Shown here piece after piece: positions 6,567 through 13,771 of a stretch of 64,000 nucleotides of DNA (position 1 is the first letter of the stretch; each line of letters starts with the position of its first letter). The stretch covers positions 1 through 64,000 of the forward strand of contig CAYOQR010000019.1 in NCBI GenBank assembly GCA_964406155.1, given 5' to 3'. The notes beneath the pieces were generated by a model. That model worked only from the letters and a program-made list of their open reading frames with translations, did no database searches and was not told the DNA's origin. The position numbers were made by a program, and so were the translations under genes. This stretch comes from Dongia_B sp964406155 (GTDB lineage Bacteria; Pseudomonadota; Alphaproteobacteria; Dongiales; Dongiaceae).

Positions 6567-7463
6567 ATGCGCTCTTTTTGCGCCACGACTTCACTTGCCT
6601 TGATGCTAGGCATCACAGCCTATGTCGGCTTGCCGATAACGGCCGCCGCCGATGCGAACGGTACCGTCTCCGGCGGCACCGATATCGGCGGGCAGATGGG
6701 CAAGACGGAACCAGGCACCGGCACACAGGCGACCAATGGCAGTGGCGCCCAGCCGGCGCAGAAGGAGCCGAAGGACTTCACCTTGACGCTCGGCCTCGGC
6801 GCCGGCGTGGCCCCGGATTACGAAGGCTCCAACGATTACCGCTTCGTGCCGATCCCGATGATCGAGGCCTCCTGGAAGGATCGCCTCTTTCTCTCCAATA
6901 CCTCGCTGAGCCTGGCGGTGATCTCGACTTCCTATCTGAAGGCGGGCCCGATGGTCACCTATGCCTTCGGCCGGGACAGGAAGGACAATCACGCGCTGCG
7001 GAAGCTGGGCAATGTCGGCGACAGCGTCGAGATCGGCGGCTTCATCGACCTGACGCTGGATCAGTGGCGCCTCGGCGCCAAACTCACCCAGGACGTCGCC
7101 AACGGGCATGGCGGCGCGGTCGGCGAGCTCAGCCTTGCCTATGCCTTGCCGCTCGGCGATCGCTTCACGCTGACCGCCGGCAGTTCGCTGACCTGGGCCA
7201 GCAAGAGCTATATGGAGAGCTTCTTCGGCATCTCCTCGCGTCAATCTGCGCGCAGCGGCCTGTCGAAATTCAACGCCGATGCCGGCTTCAAGAACATCAA
7301 TTTCTCGCTGCTCGGGACCTATAACTTCAGCGAGCATTGGAACCTGAACATGATCGCCAGCTATTCACGTCTGCTCGGCGATGCGGCGGACAGCCCCATC
7401 GTCAAGGATAAGGGCTCAGCCAATCAGTTCATGACGGGCGTCGGCCTTTCCTACACGTTCTGA
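6567..7463 (+). CDS. MipA/OmpV-family outer membrane protein
   Basis: A 298-aa exported beta-barrel protein. An N-terminal signal peptide (hydrophobic LALMLGITAYVGLPITAAA, cleavage near residue 28) is followed by a Gly/Thr-rich low-complexity stretch to about residue 65. The MipA/OmpV domain then begins at FTLTLGLGAGVAPDYEGSNDY and continues with RFVPIPMIEASWKDRLFLS, and it ends with the outer-membrane motif VGLSYTF with a terminal Phe. Family members are outer membrane scaffolds or porin-like proteins, some linked to murein enzymes and some to stress or antibiotic uptake. It is probably monocistronic, closed by a strong terminator. Confidence 0.88.
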   Translation: MRSFCATTSLALMLGITAYVGLPITAAADANGTVSGGTDIGGQMGKTEPGTGTQATNGSGAQPAQKEPKDFTLTLGLGAGVAPDYEGSNDYRFVPIPMIEASWKDRLFLSNTSLSLAVISTSYLKAGPMVTYAFGRDRKDNHALRKLGNVGDSVEIGGFIDLTLDQWRLGAKLTQDVANGHGGAVGELSLAYALPLGDRFTLTAGSSLTWASKSYMESFFGISSRQSARSGLSKFNADAGFKNINFSLLGTYNFSEHWNLNMIASYSRLLGDAADSPIVKDKGSANQFMTGVGLSYTF

Positions 7464-7546
7464 TCACGCCCCTGATCATACGCACGATGCGACCATACCC
7501 CCGGTGCGACCGCGTGAGCCCCATCCCCTGCGGTCGCATTCAATGA

Positions 7547-7574
7547 AAAGAGCGGGTCCTGAGACCCGCTCTTT
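7547..7574. terminator. Rho-independent terminator between mipA-like gene and accC
   Basis: AAAGAGCGGGTC (7547-7558), loop CTGA, and the perfect complement GACCCGCTCTTT (7563-7574), followed by TTATTTT. On the minus strand the stem is likewise followed by T-rich sequence, so it should work for both convergent transcripts. Confidence 0.92.
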
Positions 7575-7617
7575 TTATTTTCCGATATCGTCGTTCCGCC
7601 ACCAACGGCGGGGCCGC

Positions 7618-8958
7618 CTATGATTGGCCGACGAATTTCTCCAGCCAGCGGATGTCATAATCGCCGTTGATGAAGTCCGGCGCCTGGATCAGGCGCTGAT
7701 GCACCGGGATCGAGGTCTGGACGCCCATGATTACGGTCTCTTCCAGCGCCCGGCGCAGGCGCATCAGGCATTCATTGCGGCTGCGGCCGTGAACGATCAG
7801 CTTGGCGATCAGGCTGTCGTAATGCGGCGGCACGCGGTAGCCGGCGTAGAGTGCGGAATCGAAGCGCACACCGAGGCCGCCCGGCGAATGGAAATCCGTG
7901 ATACGGCCCGGCGAGGGCATGAAGGTATCGGGATTTTCCGCATTGATGCGGCATTCGATGGCATGGCCGCTGATCTGCACATCCTGTTGGGTAAAGCCAA
8001 GCGGCGCCCCCGAGGCGACGCGAATCTGCTCGCGTACCAGATCGATGCCGGTGATCATCTCGGTCACCGGATGCTCGACCTGCAGGCGGGTGTTCATTTC
8101 GATGAAATAGAATTCGCCGTCCTGGAACAGGAACTCGATGGTGCCGACGCTGCGATAGCCCATCTTCTTCATGGCATCGGTGGCGACCTTGCCGATCATG
8201 GCCCGCTGCTCGGCATTCAAGGCCGGCGACGGCGCCTCTTCCAGGAGCTTCTGGTGACGGCGCTGCAGCGAGCAGTCGCGCTCACCGAGATGCACGACAT
8301 TGCCGTGATTGTCGGCGAGGATCTGAATCTCGATATGGCGCGGATGCGAGAGATACTTCTCCATATAGACCGCGTCATTGCCGAACGAGGCCTTGGCCTC
8401 GGCACGCGCCATGGAGAAGGCGGTGCCCAGTTCATCGGCGCTGTTGGCGACCTTCATGCCCTTGCCGCCGCCACCGGCCGCGGCCTTGATCAGGACGGGA
8501 TAGCCGGTTTTCTCGGCAACCTCGCGGGCCTCGGCTTCGCTGCGGATCTCGCCGTCGGAGCCCGGCACCACGGGGATGCCGAATTTGATGGCCGCGTCCT
8601 TGGCCTGGACCTTGTCGCCCATCAGCGACAGATGTTCCGGCGAGGGGCCGATGAAGGTGAAGCCGTGCTCCTCCACCATGGCGGCGAATTTGGCATTCTC
8701 CGACAAGAAGCCAATGCCGGGATGGATGGCATCGGCGCCGGTGATGGTGGCGGCGGAGATGATCGCCATCATGTTGAGATAAGAATCGCGCGACGGCGCC
8801 GGGCCGATGCAGACGCTTTCATCCGCCAGCCGCACATGCATGGCATCGGCATCGGCGGTGGAATGCACCGCCACGGTGCGGATGCCCATCTCGCGGCAGG
8901 CGCGGTGAATGCGAAGCGCGATTTCGCCGCGATTGGCAATCAGGACTTTTTCGAACAT
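7618..8958 (-). CDS. accC: Biotin carboxylase subunit of acetyl-CoA carboxylase
   Basis: AccC carboxylates the biotin carried by AccB using ATP and bicarbonate, the first half-reaction of malonyl-CoA synthesis for fatty acids. The 446-aa protein has the usual length and all domains: N-terminal biotin carboxylase domain (FEKVLIANRGEIALRIHRAC), ATP-grasp domain with the glycine-rich loop KAAAGGGGKGMKV (about 159-171), MNTRLQVEHPVTE near 290, and the C-terminal domain. It is last in the operon aroQ-accB-accC, 33 bp after accB. Confidence 0.97.
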   Translation of the reverse strand: MFEKVLIANRGEIALRIHRACREMGIRTVAVHSTADADAMHVRLADESVCIGPAPSRDSYLNMMAIISAATITGADAIHPGIGFLSENAKFAAMVEEHGFTFIGPSPEHLSLMGDKVQAKDAAIKFGIPVVPGSDGEIRSEAEAREVAEKTGYPVLIKAAAGGGGKGMKVANSADELGTAFSMARAEAKASFGNDAVYMEKYLSHPRHIEIQILADNHGNVVHLGERDCSLQRRHQKLLEEAPSPALNAEQRAMIGKVATDAMKKMGYRSVGTIEFLFQDGEFYFIEMNTRLQVEHPVTEMITGIDLVREQIRVASGAPLGFTQQDVQISGHAIECRINAENPDTFMPSPGRITDFHSPGGLGVRFDSALYAGYRVPPHYDSLIAKLIVHGRSRNECLMRLRRALEETVIMGVQTSIPVHQRLIQAPDFINGDYDIRWLEKFVGQS

Positions 8959-8991
8959 CGTGCGCTGTCGTCCGGTTGCTGAGGGCGAAAT

Positions 8992-9435
8992 TTACTGAAT
9001 GACCAGGAGCGGCTCGGCGAATTCGACCGGCTGACCGTCCTGGATATGAACTTGGGTGATGGTGCCGGCATTGGGCGCCTGGATCGGGTTCATCACCTTC
9101 ATCGCCTCGATGATCAGCACGGTCTGGCCCTTGGAGACGCGGTCGCCGATCTTGACGAAGGGAGCCGCACCCGGCTCGGGCGCCAGATAGGCGGTGCCGA
9201 CCATGGGCGAGGTGAGGGTGCCGGCGGCCGGCTGGTCGTTCTTGGCGGCAGGCGCGGCCGGCGCAGCGGCAGCGGCCACGGCAACCGGCGAGGCCGATGC
9301 GGCGACGGCGGTAATGCTGCTGTTCACCCGGATGCGCTGCCCGTTATTCTCGTATTCGATCTCGGTCAGCCCGGTTTCCTGCAACAGCTTGGCAAGCTTA
9401 CGCACCAAGGTGTCGTCGACGTCGAATTTGCTCAT
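8992..9435 (-). CDS. accB: Biotin carboxyl carrier protein of acetyl-CoA carboxylase
   Basis: A 147-aa carrier protein. Residues 1-40 form the N-terminal helix domain, 41-70 an Ala/Pro-rich flexible linker, and 72-147 the biotinyl domain with the biotinylation motif EAMKVMN (Lys113). It shuttles carboxybiotin from AccC to the carboxyltransferase. Its start overlaps the end of aroQ by 4 bp (ATGA), indicating translational coupling. The biotin made by the bio genes at 16.7-22.5 kb would be attached here. Confidence 0.97.
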   Translation of the reverse strand: MSKFDVDDTLVRKLAKLLQETGLTEIEYENNGQRIRVNSSITAVAASASPVAVAAAAAPAAPAAKNDQPAAGTLTSPMVGTAYLAPEPGAAPFVKIGDRVSKGQTVLIIEAMKVMNPIQAPNAGTITQVHIQDGQPVEFAEPLLVIQ

Positions 9436-9893
9436 GAACGGTCTTTCTTGGATTTAAGGATGGTCGCCAGAGCATCGAGCGCCAGCAGGTATCCCTGGGC
9501 GCCCAGCCCGCAGATGACGCCGCTGGCGGCCTGGCTGACATAGGTATGATGGCGATAGGCTTCGCGCCGGAAGATGTTGCTGAGATGCACCTCGATGACC
9601 GGCAATTCGGCAATCAGCAGGGCATCCAGCAGGGCGATGGAGGTATGGCCATAGGCAGCCGGATTGATCACGATGCCGGCGGCCGATTTGCGCGCATCCT
9701 GGACCCAGCTCACCAGCTCGCCCTCGAGATTCGACTGGCGGAAATCCAGGTCGAGACCCAGATCCCGCGCCCGCGCCCGGCAGGCCTGCTCGATATCGTC
9801 CAGGGTGTCGCGGCCATAGATCGACGGCTCCCGAATCCCCAACATATTGAGATTCGGCCCGTTCAAAACCAGGACGCGAGGTGATTGGGCCAA
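9432..9893 (-). CDS. aroQ: Type II 3-dehydroquinate dehydratase
   Basis: AroQ converts 3-dehydroquinate to 3-dehydroshikimate in the shikimate pathway. The 153-aa protein shows the N-terminal motif VLVLNGPNLNMLGIREPSIYG with the catalytic Tyr, FRQSNLEGELVSWV, INPAAYGHTSIALLDAL and VIEVHLSNIFRREAYRHH with the catalytic His. An AGGAG ribosome binding site lies 7 nt before the ATG and a good sigma-70 promoter 30 bp further up, making this the first gene of aroQ-accB-accC. The pairing of aroQ with accBC is conserved in many proteobacteria. Confidence 0.97.
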   Translation of the reverse strand: MAQSPRVLVLNGPNLNMLGIREPSIYGRDTLDDIEQACRARARDLGLDLDFRQSNLEGELVSWVQDARKSAAGIVINPAAYGHTSIALLDALLIAELPVIEVHLSNIFRREAYRHHTYVSQAASGVICGLGAQGYLLALDALATILKSKKDRS

Positions 9894-9923
9894 TGCGGCA
9901 ACTCCTAATCGCTCAAGTCTGTC

Positions 9924-9952
9924 CTTATAGCGACGGATACCTCAAGTCGCAA
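9924..9952 (-). promoter_or_regulatory. Sigma-70 promoter of aroQ-accB-accC
   Basis: On the minus strand, TTGCGA (9947-9952) as -35 and TATAAG (9924-9929) as -10 are separated by exactly 17 bp. The -10 lies 30 bp before the aroQ ATG. Confidence 0.7.
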
Positions 9953-10310
9953 CAAATCGAGCCATTACCTGTTGTTAAGTTTTCTTCCTGCAGTGAATAT
10001 ACCGGTTTATGACTATCGTCATAGTCGCCTTGCCCGGAGCAAGACGAGCTGGACCCGGCAAGAGCCGCAAGTCGCAGCCGGCCAATCTCACTCTCCCCTA
10101 TACCGGTCAAAATCGCGCCCATAACTGTCTGCTCGACAGGACGGTGGATGCCTTGGCCGTCGATCAGCCGATCTATGACTGGGTGGCGACCGGCGACGGC
10201 TCTGTGACATCCGATGCCATATTGTTTCTCAAGGCCCGGTCATGCCGTTAGACGGGGCGCAAAAAATATGGGAAAGAATTCAACTTGAACATATATTTCA
10301 TGTAAAACAA

Positions 10311-10328
10311 TAATTATTTTTCGATATA
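10311..10328. promoter_or_regulatory. AT-rich site upstream of DUF2975 copy C
   Basis: TAATTATTTTTCGATATA shares the TAATTAT and TTCGATA blocks of the perfect palindrome at 5721-5749, although it is not itself a perfect palindrome. It lies about 97 bp ahead of copy C, at the same distance as the related sites ahead of copies A and B. Confidence 0.35.
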
Positions 10329-10424
10329 GAGAAAAAACAACCCTTCTGCTAGGTTGAGATTCCCGGAGAGAGCCTCTTGAGGTCCGGTCCGGCAGGGAAC
10401 TCACATCGTGGCGGGAGAAGAGGG

Positions 10425-10961
10425 ATGAAGGGCTTCGGTCGGGCAAAAGCCGTTGCGGTCGCGTTGAGAATCAGCATGGCCTTGTCGATCGTGTGGACCG
10501 TGGTGACGCTGGCGAAAATCCTCAGCTCGGCGATGAAGGTTGATCTCGCGGACTTCAACAAATACACCGATGTCTCGCTGACGCAGCCGTTGCACACTTG
10601 GCAGATCGTTTTTGCCGGGGTGCTGTTGCTGGTCTGGGTCACGCCGCTGTTTTCCTGTTTCTGGAAACTGCATCGCTTGCTGGGGCAGCTCGATTCCAGC
10701 GACTATTTCGCCCTGGCGGTGGAGCGGATGATCCGCTCGATCGGCTGGACGCTGATCGTGTTCTGGTGCGTGGATTATGCGATCAGCACTTTTGGACCGG
10801 TCATGCTGACCATGTACGAACCGGGCGGCCCGAAATTCGATCCGGACTTTCCATTCAATGCCGGCCTGATCTTCGTGGTGATCGGCACGATTCTGATTTC
10901 GCTGGCGAAGGTGCTGGCGGAGGGACGGCGGCTGGATGAGGAAGCGAAGCTGATCGTCTGA
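10425..10961 (+). CDS. DUF2975 integral membrane protein (copy C)
   Basis: A 178-aa membrane protein, more distant from copies A and B but with the same plan: four hydrophobic segments (about 12-35, 62-83, 103-125 and 142-163) and the tail LAEGRRLDEEAKLIV, which is closer to the classical DUF2975 ending. The start at 10425 follows GGGAGAAGAGGG, a strong ribosome binding site. The cognate Xre regulator begins 15 bp downstream. The function is unknown. Confidence 0.8.
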   Translation: MKGFGRAKAVAVALRISMALSIVWTVVTLAKILSSAMKVDLADFNKYTDVSLTQPLHTWQIVFAGVLLLVWVTPLFSCFWKLHRLLGQLDSSDYFALAVERMIRSIGWTLIVFWCVDYAISTFGPVMLTMYEPGGPKFDPDFPFNAGLIFVVIGTILISLAKVLAEGRRLDEEAKLIV

Positions 10962-10976
10962 TCGGCGGCGATTGCA

Positions 10977-11222
10977 ATGCCGATCATCGTTACGCTCGAT
11001 ATCATGCTGGCGCGGCGGAAAGTCAGATCGAAGGATCTGGCGACTTATGTCGGGATCACCGAGGCCAATCTCTCCCTGCTGAAATCCGGCAAGGTGAAGG
11101 GGCTGCGGTTTTCCACCCTCGCGGCGATCTGCGCCTATCTCGATTGCCAGCCCGGCGACATCCTCAGCTATGAGCCGGGCGAAGGCGTGGTGCTGGAGCA
11201 GGAAGAAGCGGAAACCACCTGA
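10977..11222 (+). CDS. Small Xre-type helix-turn-helix regulator (copy C)
   Basis: An 81-aa single-domain DNA-binding protein, paralogous to that at 5285. Shared blocks are LDxMLAxRKVR, VGIT, NLSxLKxGK, RFSTL and LDCQPGDxLxY. Residues 1-66 are the Cro/C1-like domain and the rest is a Glu-rich tail. It is translationally linked to DUF2975 copy C and is the likely local regulator. The stop codon lies inside a long hairpin that probably ends the transcript. Confidence 0.85.
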   Translation: MPIIVTLDIMLARRKVRSKDLATYVGITEANLSLLKSGKVKGLRFSTLAAICAYLDCQPGDILSYEPGEGVVLEQEEAETT

Positions 11223-11258
11223 ACCGGCTCTCTTCAATAGAGAGGGCGGTTCAGGTGG
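11215..11258. repeat. Long palindromic element, related to the one at 36.2 kb
   Basis: CCACCTGAACCG (11215-11226) is perfectly complementary to CGGTTCAGGTGG (11247-11258), and inside it CTCTCT (11228-11233) pairs with AGAGAG (11239-11244) around the loop TCAAT. The core CTCTCTTCAATAGA and the flanking GGCG-TTCAG block recur, in reverse orientation, in the hairpin at 36206-36247. It overlaps the Xre copy C stop codon and lies 13 bp from the end of the convergent dsbA-like gene, so it may serve both as terminator. No T-run follows. Confidence 0.65.
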
Positions 11259-11271
11259 CTCATATGGATGC

Positions 11272-12114
11272 TTAGCTCTTCTGCTGGCGCGCGTCGCTGA
11301 CCAGCTTCTTCATGTCGTCGAGGGTGATGGCACCGGGCGCCTTCTGCTTGCCGACGATGAAGGCCGGCGTGCCGTTGATGCCGAGTTTTTCCGCGAGCGC
11401 CTGATTGGCGGCGATCTCGCCCGTCAGCGCCTTGTCGGCCATATCGGCCTGCAGCTTATCGGCATCCAGGCCGACATCCTTGGCGATCGCCAGGATGGCA
11501 TCCTTGGTGAAGGGACCGCGATGCTCCATGGCCGCCTTGTGGAAGGCAGAATATTTGCCCTGGCGGTCGGCGGCCAAGGCGGCGAGAGCGGCGAGCTGCG
11601 AATCCGGGCCGAGGATCGGGAATTCCTTGAAGACCACCCGCACATTGGGATCGTCGGCGATCAGCTTCAGGACGTCGTCGGCGACGCGCTTGCAATAGGG
11701 GCATTTGTAATCGAAGAACTCGACCACCGTGACATCGCCCTTGGGATTGCCGAGGACCGGCGAAAGCCGGGCATTGAGCAACTGGTCCTGCACGGTGCCG
11801 ACGGTCTGCTGGAAACCGGCTTCCTCGGCATCGGCTTGCCGCTGCTGCAGCTTGGCGACCGCCTTGGCGATGACTTCCGGATGATCCATCAGATACTGCT
11901 CGATCACCGGGCCGAGCGTCGTCGCGTCGAGCTTCTGGCCATTGGTGATGGTGATCGACGGGCTGGACTGGCCCGACGCGGAACCGGATGAGGTGTCGCC
12001 GGCACTTTGCGCCGCGGCCGGTGCGATAACGGGCTCGGCCGGCCAATACCGGGTCGCGCCGTAAACGGCTGCGACGGCGACGGCCAGGCCGACGATCAGG
12101 AACGGGGTGCGCAT
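11272..12114 (-). CDS. DsbA-family thiol-disulfide oxidoreductase
   Basis: A 280-aa periplasmic protein anchored or exported by an N-terminal hydrophobic segment (residues 4-20, FLIVGLAVAVAAVYGA). A low-complexity spacer runs to about 55, a helical region at about 65-115 resembles the N-terminal domain of ScsC/Com1-type proteins, and a thioredoxin fold starts at about 125. The active site is CPYC (Cys138 and Cys141), with the cis-Pro loop GTPAF near 249. It would form, reduce or isomerise disulfides in exported proteins; the extra N-terminal helices might allow oligomerisation, as in ScsC. It lies 163 bp after the BepA-like gene on the same strand. Confidence 0.9.
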   Translation of the reverse strand: MRTPFLIVGLAVAVAAVYGATRYWPAEPVIAPAAAQSAGDTSSGSASGQSSPSITITNGQKLDATTLGPVIEQYLMDHPEVIAKAVAKLQQRQADAEEAGFQQTVGTVQDQLLNARLSPVLGNPKGDVTVVEFFDYKCPYCKRVADDVLKLIADDPNVRVVFKEFPILGPDSQLAALAALAADRQGKYSAFHKAAMEHRGPFTKDAILAIAKDVGLDADKLQADMADKALTGEIAANQALAEKLGINGTPAFIVGKQKAPGAITLDDMKKLVSDARQQKS

Positions 12115-12277
12115 AATATCGTCATCTCATCAATGGTTACGGACTGAGCGGGCATAGTAGAGTTTCTAGATAACGTCCGGCAGACCTGATCGCCAGTCCG
12201 ATCCGCTCGGCGATCACGATTACGTGTGCGGCTGACCTGTCATCGGCGGCCATCAACCTGTCGCCGCCCGGCTCGGA

Positions 12278-13711
12278 TCAGTTGTCGTTGCTTTCTGAGA
12301 CGCCGAGGATGTCCTGGGCGCGCTGCCAGCTCGGCGAGCCCATGGGCAGACCGTTCATCGCCTTGTTGGCGAAGAACTTCGCCTGTTTCGCCTTGCCATT
12401 GGCCAGCGCTTCCTCGGCCTGGGCGAGGGCGGCCTCCGGCAGATTGCCCGAGCGGCCCTGGGCCACGGCCATGTAATGCCAGGAGGTGCTCTCATTCGGC
12501 TCCAGCCGGGTCGCTTCGCTGAGATTGGCGATGGCGCTCTTCAGGTAGCTGGGGTCCTCGGTTTCCAGCATCACCTGCGCCACTTCCTGGCGCAGCAGAG
12601 GTTCCGTCGGCTTCAGATCCAGCGCCCTCTGATAATAGGGCAGGGCCTCCTTGAGGCGGCCGTTCTGGAACAGGATCTGGCCCTTCTGCTCCAGGAAGAA
12701 GGGATCGTTCGGGGCTTCCTGCAGCAGGCTGTCCATGATCGCGAGCGATTCCTGCATGCGCGACACCCGGAACAGCGCGATCGCCCGGGCATAGCGGGCC
12801 GGCACCGAATGATCGCTCGGCGGATAGGATTGCAGCACGCGGTTCAACGGCATCAGGAAGCCAACCAGCTTGGCCACCATGCGGTCATGCATTTCGTCGA
12901 AGACGGCCGGTTCCTTGGCATCGCTATAGGGCGACTGATCGACATGGGCCTGCACGGCGGTGATGCGTTCGGGAACCAGCGGATGGGTCTGCAGATAGGG
13001 GTCCTGGTTCCCGCCGAACAGGGCCATCTCGCCTTCGAGGATCTTGAAGAATTCCAGCAGCCCCCGCGAGGATTGCTTGGTCGCATCGAGGAATTTCAGC
13101 GCGGCCTGGTCGGCGGAGGCTTCCTGGGTTCGGCTGTATTGCAGGAAGCCGCGTCGCGTCGCGTCCTGTCCGAGCATCACGGCGCCGGCCCCGACGCTGG
13201 CATTGCCGGTCGCCACGCCGGCGCCGATGCCGGCGACGAGGCCGATGATCGATTCGATGGTGCGATTGCGCAATTCGTCCTGAATACGGGCCAGATGGCC
13301 CCCGGCCAGGTGGCCGGTTTCATGGGCGATGACGCCGATCACCTGATTGGCCGATGTCGATTTCATCAGCAGGCCGGTATTGATGAAGAGCTGCTGTCCG
13401 CCGGCGACGAAGGCATTGATGCGGTCGTCATTGATCAGATGCACCTGGACGAAGGGCGCGTTCAGTCCGGCGGCGGTGAACAGCGGGTCGGCATAGGCCC
13501 GGATGGTCGATTCGATCTCGGCATCGCGAATCAGGCCGCCATCCTGGGCCTGGGCCGGACGCACCCCGGCCGGGCCCAGCAGCCAGCCCAGAACCAGGGC
13601 GCCAGCGGCAATATGCCGCGCAAGGCGGGGCTGCCGACTCGGCGCCGATTTTGCCCGGCTGGGCCAGCCTGACAGGAATATGCGCGGGCTTAGGAGCGAC
13701 CGGTTGATCAC
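12278..13711 (-). CDS. BepA-like M48 metalloprotease with TPR repeats
   Basis: A 477-aa periplasmic zinc protease. A basic N terminus and hydrophobic segment at about 33-50 ending in AQAQ form the signal peptide. The M48 domain carries the zinc motif HETGH (His130, Glu131, His134) and a downstream third ligand in TQEASADQAA. From about residue 305, TPR-like helical repeats follow (RYARAIALF, FFLEQKGQILFQNGRLKEALPYYQRAL). This architecture is that of BepA/YfgC, which handles misassembled outer membrane proteins such as LptD. The DsbA-like protein next door fits a shared role in envelope protein quality control; that link is inferred. Confidence 0.9.
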   Translation of the reverse strand: MINRSLLSPRIFLSGWPSRAKSAPSRQPRLARHIAAGALVLGWLLGPAGVRPAQAQDGGLIRDAEIESTIRAYADPLFTAAGLNAPFVQVHLINDDRINAFVAGGQQLFINTGLLMKSTSANQVIGVIAHETGHLAGGHLARIQDELRNRTIESIIGLVAGIGAGVATGNASVGAGAVMLGQDATRRGFLQYSRTQEASADQAALKFLDATKQSSRGLLEFFKILEGEMALFGGNQDPYLQTHPLVPERITAVQAHVDQSPYSDAKEPAVFDEMHDRMVAKLVGFLMPLNRVLQSYPPSDHSVPARYARAIALFRVSRMQESLAIMDSLLQEAPNDPFFLEQKGQILFQNGRLKEALPYYQRALDLKPTEPLLRQEVAQVMLETEDPSYLKSAIANLSEATRLEPNESTSWHYMAVAQGRSGNLPEAALAQAEEALANGKAKQAKFFANKAMNGLPMGSPSWQRAQDILGVSESNDN

Positions 13712-13771
13712 ATCGCGAGTCCTTCATTATGCTCCGCCAAGCCGATGGGGGCGTCACTAGCGGAGTATCTG

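Larger units (their letters stand above)
9894..10424. other. Intergenic region between aroQ and DUF2975 copy C
   Basis: About 530 bp between divergent genes. The left end holds the aroQ promoter. An inverted repeat TATGAC (10008-10013) and GTCATA (10018-10023) with a 4-nt loop lies about 55 bp upstream of the -35 and could be a regulator site. An 80-codon frame at 10009-10251 has no recognisable product and I do not call it. From about 10258 to 10345 the DNA becomes strongly AT-rich, as ahead of the other DUF2975 genes. Confidence 0.45.

Noticed and set aside
10009..10251. 80-codon open frame on the plus strand between aroQ and DUF2975 copy C
   Set aside because: No ribosome binding site, no domain, irregular composition, and it begins inside an inverted repeat near the aroQ promoter.
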